Translations under genes and position numbers: made by a program
Notes under the pieces: model-generated
Seen by the model: the letters and a program-made list of their open reading frames with translations, nothing else
What the model was told of the DNA's origin: nothing
Database searches by the model: none
Shown here: piece by piece, positions 60,155 to 64,000 of the stretch
Numbering within the stretch: position 1 is the first letter of the stretch
Layout: each line of letters opens with the position of its first letter
NCBI RefSeq assembly: GCF_030167925.1
Contig: NZ_JASKUT010000001.1
Span: 2,728,001-2,792,000 of the forward strand
Source: Paenibacillus silviterrae
Lineage (GTDB): Bacteria; Bacillota; Bacilli; Paenibacillales; NBRC-103111
Direction: 5' to 3'
DNA: 64,000 nucleotides

Positions 60155-63100
60155 AAAAGCTGTTTAACGAACACGGCCTGACAAGTACAGCTAAGGCTTA
60201 TGCTTTCTCTTCCGTGACGACTGTAGGGCCTATGATTCTTTGTATGACGATGATGATCGTACTGCAATGGTTCATGACAATAAACGGATCTCCATTCCTT
60301 GAACGGGAGCTGTTTCTTTCAACCGTTGTTTACTGCTTTATCTTCTCCGTTCTGCTGACGGGAGGCTTATCCATGCTGCTCAACCGTTATATTGCGGATA
60401 TGCTGTTTGTTAAAAAGTATGAGCACATGCTTCCATCGTATTATGGAGCCATCGTTCTCTGCATGCCCATAGGAGCCCTGATCTGCTGGTTGTTCCTGCG
60501 TGATGTTCCCTCCTCCCTAGGATATAAGCTTGCAACATATCTGCTATTCTCTGAACTGACCATTATCTGGATCCAATCCGTTTACTTATCGGCTCTTAAA
60601 GACTACAAAAGAATTGTTAGAAATTTCTTCTATGGCACGGTTGTTTCCTTGGCCGGAGCATGGATCGTATTGAAATATACGTCCTTTAACGCTGCTTCTA
60701 CCGTAGTGACGATGATGAGTATCGGTTTTTTTCTTATTCTCATCCTCAACGCGAGACATTTTCATTTCACATTTCCGCCCGCAAGCAGCAAGCTGTATTG
60801 GAGCTTTCTCTCCTATTTCCGTAAGTATCCGGCCTTATTCTTCATAGGGACCTTTTTCTATGCCGGTGTCTATGTGCACAGCTTTATTTACTGGTCAGGT
60901 CCCTTTCATTTCTGGGTTGCCGAGAAATATGCCATTTCGCCATTCTACGATTTGCCCGTATTCTATGCTTATTTGACGGCTGTGCCCACTTTGGTTACTT
61001 TTGTCGTTTCAGTGGAAACCTCCTTCTACGAGAAATATAAACAGTATTATGCGAGAATTTTGAGCGGAGGAACCTTGCTCGACATTACCAACGCCAAAAA
61101 AGATATGAATCGTGTGCTCATGCACGAGATCAGCTTCGTAATGGAGGTGCAGCTCCTCTTCACCATCATCTCCATCGCTCTGGGTATTAAACTTCTTCCC
61201 ATGATCGGCTTTACCATGGAGCAGCTCCATGTCTTCAATATATTAGTTCTTGGCTATTTCTTTTTCATTATTGCCTTTGTCGTCATGCTGCTGCTGTTAT
61301 ACTACGATGATAGGAAAGGGGTGCTCCTCATCAGCAGTCTGCTAGTCGTTCTTAATGCCGCTCTGTCTTACTGGACAATGATGAAGGGCTACCATGGGCT
61401 CGGGATGTTTATCGCTTCTCTCGTCACGCTAATACTGGCACTTGCCCGTATCGTCAGTTATGTACGCAATATCGATTATTACACCTTCTGCGCTCAGCCG
61501 ATCACCACGCGGCGCAAGGAGCCTCTTTGGAAACGCTGGTCCGGAAAATCTTCATCGGCGGCTGTCATCGTTCTGCTGTTCCTTATTTTAAGTGGATGTA
61601 CGTCTGCAGAAGATTCCCAAACGGCGGTCGAACCGCAGCCTCCTGCTCCTACCCCCATCGCTCCTATAGGGCTGAGCGAGGATAAGAGGATCTATGAAAG
61701 AGACCAGGACAATTCAGTGATACCCTTATATATTACCATCCTTCCGGATAAGCCTGACGAGGGAAAGCCGTTATCCTGGTACGAGCTCAACCGATTGCCT
61801 GCAGAGACTAGGGATAAAAATTTAAAGGTGATCATGCAGGAGGGTGCTCCCGATGGGAGCGGCCCAAAGAGCGGCATGTTCGGATATGGAACAAGTGAAG
61901 CCAACGGTAAGATCAGCCTGCGCGGGAAGACGGCACGCTACGCATCCCAGCGTTCTTACAAAATTCGGTTGAACGACCAGGCGGGCTTCTGGCGGGATCA
62001 ACGGGTCCTGAATCTAAATAAGCATTCCTACGATTCCTCCCGAATCCGCAATAAGCTTAGCTTTGATATCTTTGAAACCTTGCCGAATATCGCCAGCCTG
62101 CGCACACAATTTGTACATCTTTACGTGAAGGATCTTTCGGAGAATGCCAAAGCAAGTGCACCCTTTGTGGATTACGGATTATATACGCATATAGAGCAGG
62201 CGAATGAAACCTTCCTTAAAAATCATTGGCTGGATCCCTATGGCCAGCTTTACAAAGCGGTGATGTTCGAATTCTTCCGATATCCGGACGAGCTGAAGTC
62301 TTCCTCGGATCCGTCCTTCGATAAAGAAAAATTCGAAACGAGGCTTGAAATCAACGGAAGCGATGATCATGATAAGCTCCTGGCCATGCTGGATGACGTG
62401 AATAATATGTCCATCCCGATTGATGAGGTCATGGCGAAGCATTTTGACCTGGACAACTACTTAACCTGGCTTGCGGCTAACATTTTAATGGATAATATGG
62501 ATACGGACGCCCAAAACTTTTTCCTCTATTCCCCATTGAACTCATCCAAGTGGTATTTTCTTCCTTGGGACTATGACGGAGGGTGGGAGATGCAGCGAAG
62601 CGTGAAAAGCATCAGTGAGTACTCCATGGGAATCAGCAATTATTGGGGAAGCGTGCTCCATAACCGCTTTTTCCGAAGTGAGAAGAACGTTCGGCTTTTA
62701 AAGGATAAAATTGATGAATTGTATACTGCCATAAATCATGATACGGTAGAGAAAAGATTGCAGGTTTACAAGGATATTGCAGTAAAGTATATGTCCCGAA
62801 TGCCTGACAATCAGTTTCTGCCTATTCCCATTGCCAAGCTGGATGAAGAGTTTAAGCGCATCAGCCAGGTTCCTGTTCATTCCATCGAACGCTTCAACAA
62901 GGATATACAGAAGCCAAAGCCCTTCTTCCTTAGCGACTTGGAAAAAGTTGAAGGCAAGTATATACTTCGTTGGGACATTGCATTCGACTTACAGGGTGAC
63001 GACATAGAGTATGATTTCCTTATGGCGAAAGACCCTGAGTTTAAGCAAATCGTGGACGAAAGAAAAAAGCTTAAGGTTACGAATGTCACACTAAACAGCC

Positions 63101-63231
63101 TGCCGCCGAGAAATTATTACTGGAAGGTTATTGCTCGCGACCCCGAAGGTCATGAACAAATTGCATTCGATATTTATTTTGACGAGAAAGATACTCCTTA
63201 TTATGGTATGAAAGAGATAAAGGTGGAATGA
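60130..63231 (+). CDS. PelG membrane protein fused to a CotH-kinase lipoprotein
   Basis: 1033 residues in one frame, with AAAGGAGG before the ATG. Residues 1-455 are PelG: the start MAGVGFELKKLF and about 12 membrane helices of the Wzx/MOP-like export family. After a basic stretch (KRRKEPLWKRW region, about 458-470) comes VIVLLFLILSGCTSAED, which has the form of a lipoprotein signal with Cys near 489. Residues about 515-900 are a CotH-kinase domain (SLRGKTARYASQRSYKI, DNMDTDAQNFFLYS, FLPWDYDGGW near 812). A fibronectin-like domain (about 920-1033) ends the chain. CotH proteins phosphorylate spore coat proteins in Bacillus. PelG is normally about 460 residues, so the fusion more than doubles it. 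Confidence 0.85.
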   Translation: MAGVGFELKKLFNEHGLTSTAKAYAFSSVTTVGPMILCMTMMIVLQWFMTINGSPFLERELFLSTVVYCFIFSVLLTGGLSMLLNRYIADMLFVKKYEHMLPSYYGAIVLCMPIGALICWLFLRDVPSSLGYKLATYLLFSELTIIWIQSVYLSALKDYKRIVRNFFYGTVVSLAGAWIVLKYTSFNAASTVVTMMSIGFFLILILNARHFHFTFPPASSKLYWSFLSYFRKYPALFFIGTFFYAGVYVHSFIYWSGPFHFWVAEKYAISPFYDLPVFYAYLTAVPTLVTFVVSVETSFYEKYKQYYARILSGGTLLDITNAKKDMNRVLMHEISFVMEVQLLFTIISIALGIKLLPMIGFTMEQLHVFNILVLGYFFFIIAFVVMLLLLYYDDRKGVLLISSLLVVLNAALSYWTMMKGYHGLGMFIASLVTLILALARIVSYVRNIDYYTFCAQPITTRRKEPLWKRWSGKSSSAAVIVLLFLILSGCTSAEDSQTAVEPQPPAPTPIAPIGLSEDKRIYERDQDNSVIPLYITILPDKPDEGKPLSWYELNRLPAETRDKNLKVIMQEGAPDGSGPKSGMFGYGTSEANGKISLRGKTARYASQRSYKIRLNDQAGFWRDQRVLNLNKHSYDSSRIRNKLSFDIFETLPNIASLRTQFVHLYVKDLSENAKASAPFVDYGLYTHIEQANETFLKNHWLDPYGQLYKAVMFEFFRYPDELKSSSDPSFDKEKFETRLEINGSDDHDKLLAMLDDVNNMSIPIDEVMAKHFDLDNYLTWLAANILMDNMDTDAQNFFLYSPLNSSKWYFLPWDYDGGWEMQRSVKSISEYSMGISNYWGSVLHNRFFRSEKNVRLLKDKIDELYTAINHDTVEKRLQVYKDIAVKYMSRMPDNQFLPIPIAKLDEEFKRISQVPVHSIERFNKDIQKPKPFFLSDLEKVEGKYILRWDIAFDLQGDDIEYDFLMAKDPEFKQIVDERKKLKVTNVTLNSLPPRNYYWKVIARDPEGHEQIAFDIYFDEKDTPYYGMKEIKVE

Positions 63232-63234
63232 GAT

Positions 63235-63945
63235 TTGGAATTCCTTGGCCGCAAATTACGGCATGAGCTCAAATATTATATTCATCCTCATGATTATGTG
63301 GTTCTGCGGAATCGAGTTTCCTCCTTCTTAGTCTTAGACAAAAACTCAAACGATCCGCAGGGCTACGGCATTCGCAGCTTGTATTTCGACAGTCCGCAGG
63401 ATAATGCATTGTACGATAAGCAAGACGGGATATTTGCCAGAGAGAAATATAGGATTCGAATTTACAACGGAAGCGATCGAACCATCAAGCTGGAAAGAAA
63501 AAGCAAGTTCGGGGACTATGTGTCCAAAGAAGCGGCCACGCTGACACGTGCCGAGTATGACCGAATTCTGCTCGGTGACGTTACTTATCTTAAAGATTCC
63601 GAGATCCCGCTCATCCTGGACTTCTATAGAGCCTTGACTCTTCGAGCTTATCGTCCGACAGTCATTGTCGATTACACAAGAGAGGCCTATATTTATGAGC
63701 CGGGAGATGTTCGTATTACGTTTGACAAAATGCTGTCCGCAGGAATGAACACAGTAGATCTGTTTGATGATCATTTGGCATTGAACGAAGCGTTGGAGCC
63801 GACTAGGACGATCCTCGAAATTAAATTCAATGAGTTTCTGCCGGACACAATACGAAAGCTTGCTCAACCGCCAGCAAGCCAACGTTCCGCGATCTCAAAA
63901 TATGTTATTTGCCGGGAGCTGGGGATTCGGAGCTTTAAGCCTTAG
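63235..63945 (+). CDS. VTC-domain protein
   Basis: 236 residues starting with a TTG at 63235, three bases after the pelG-cotH stop, with AAGGTGG upstream. It is a tunnel-fold VTC domain: ELKYYIHPHDYVVLRNRV, GIRSLYFDSPQDNAL, AREKYRIRIYNGSDRTIKLERKSK (basic tunnel residues), and VDYTREAYIYEPGDVRITFD with the acidic metal site, then ILEIKFNEFLP. Eukaryotic VTC4 of this fold makes polyphosphate. Bacterial copies are often next to CotH and DUF4956 genes and their role is not settled. Full length for the domain, with no membrane part. Confidence 0.87.
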   Translation: MEFLGRKLRHELKYYIHPHDYVVLRNRVSSFLVLDKNSNDPQGYGIRSLYFDSPQDNALYDKQDGIFAREKYRIRIYNGSDRTIKLERKSKFGDYVSKEAATLTRAEYDRILLGDVTYLKDSEIPLILDFYRALTLRAYRPTVIVDYTREAYIYEPGDVRITFDKMLSAGMNTVDLFDDHLALNEALEPTRTILEIKFNEFLPDTIRKLAQPPASQRSAISKYVICRELGIRSFKP

Positions 63946-63966
63946 CCGCCCTATAGGAGTTGTATC

Positions 63967-64000
63967 ATGGGAGACAATGTTAATTTTCAGGATTTATTTA
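63967..64000 (+). CDS. Start of a DUF4956-like membrane protein (cut by window edge)
   Basis: Only MGDNVNFQDLF is visible, with AGGAGTTG before the ATG. The NFQDLF opening and the place after a VTC gene fit DUF4956 membrane proteins, which commonly form a cassette with VTC and CotH genes. Eleven residues cannot prove the family. Confidence 0.45.
   Translation, partial: MGDNVNFQDLF

Noticed and set aside
1..64000. CRISPR arrays, insertion sequences, prophage, tRNA or rRNA genes
   Set aside because: Reading both strands I found no regular spaced repeats, transposase or integrase frames, or rRNA/tRNA signatures.

Overview
This window looks like chromosomal DNA of an endospore-forming Firmicute, most likely a member of the Paenibacillaceae (Paenibacillus-like). 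The support is the moderately GC-rich coding sequence, AGGAGG-type ribosome binding sites, a T-box leader on thrS, a SAM-I riboswitch on metA, GlnR/TnrA boxes, PrkA, YtxC, an AbrB-family regulator, a YesM/YesN pair and many sensor kinases. The genus cannot be fixed from the sequence alone. I saw no rRNA, tRNA, insertion sequence, prophage or CRISPR array. Most of the window is ordinary core genome. The right end, from about 52.2 kb to the edge, is an exopolysaccharide locus and is the most unusual part.

Layout. 0-8.5 kb: mannose-6-phosphate isomerase, a 7TMR-type sensor kinase with its response regulator, a DUF2334 deacetylase-like protein with FG-GAP repeats, a VanY-type lipoprotein carboxypeptidase and a methyltransferase, with a 154-bp imperfect palindrome between the last two. 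8.8-16 kb: a sensor kinase with an N-terminal LytTR domain, PrkA, a DUF2161 nuclease-fold protein, a thioredoxin-reductase-like flavoprotein and an MFS transporter. 16-24.5 kb: a sugar ABC importer divergent from a YesM/YesN pair that is followed by a coiled-coil membrane protein and a NAGPA-type phosphodiester glycosidase. 24.5-36.8 kb: a 32-residue membrane peptide, an AbrB-like regulator, trmL, an orphan PhoP-like regulator, serC, thpR, a GSI-beta-type glnA with a perfect GlnR/TnrA box, DAHP synthase, a DUF2062 protein, ispH, a second two-component pair and an HtrA protease. 36.9-51.6 kb: a YugN-like protein, amtB, a 3D-domain wall protein with a 40-residue partner, thrS (T-box), ytxC, a diguanylate cyclase, mqnC, a metA-metB operon (SAM-I riboswitch), corA, a coiled-coil protein and an HRDC-domain protein.

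52.2-64 kb: a DUF4832 secreted glycosidase-like protein diverges from a tightly overlapping operon that I read as a Gram-positive Pel-type polysaccharide system. In order it holds (i) a PelX-like UDP-sugar epimerase fused in frame to a PelD-like membrane, GAF and degenerate GGDEF receptor that keeps an RxxD c-di-GMP site; (ii) a PelE-like membrane/TPR protein; (iii) a DUF2194 membrane-anchored deacetylase (PelA-deacetylase analogue); (iv) the PelF glycosyltransferase; (v) PelG fused in frame to what looks like a complete CotH-kinase lipoprotein; (vi) a VTC-domain protein; and (vii) the start of a DUF4956-like membrane protein cut by the window edge. The likely logic is that c-di-GMP binds PelD, PelD/E/F/G polymerise and export the polymer, and the DUF2194 protein (perhaps with the DUF4832 protein) modifies it outside the membrane. 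What the CotH, VTC and DUF4956 module does there is not known to me.

Nutrient control is visible in the DNA: nitrogen (GlnR boxes at glnA and amtB), methionine (SAM-I), threonine (T-box) and possibly phosphate (PhoP-box-like repeats before the orphan regulator).
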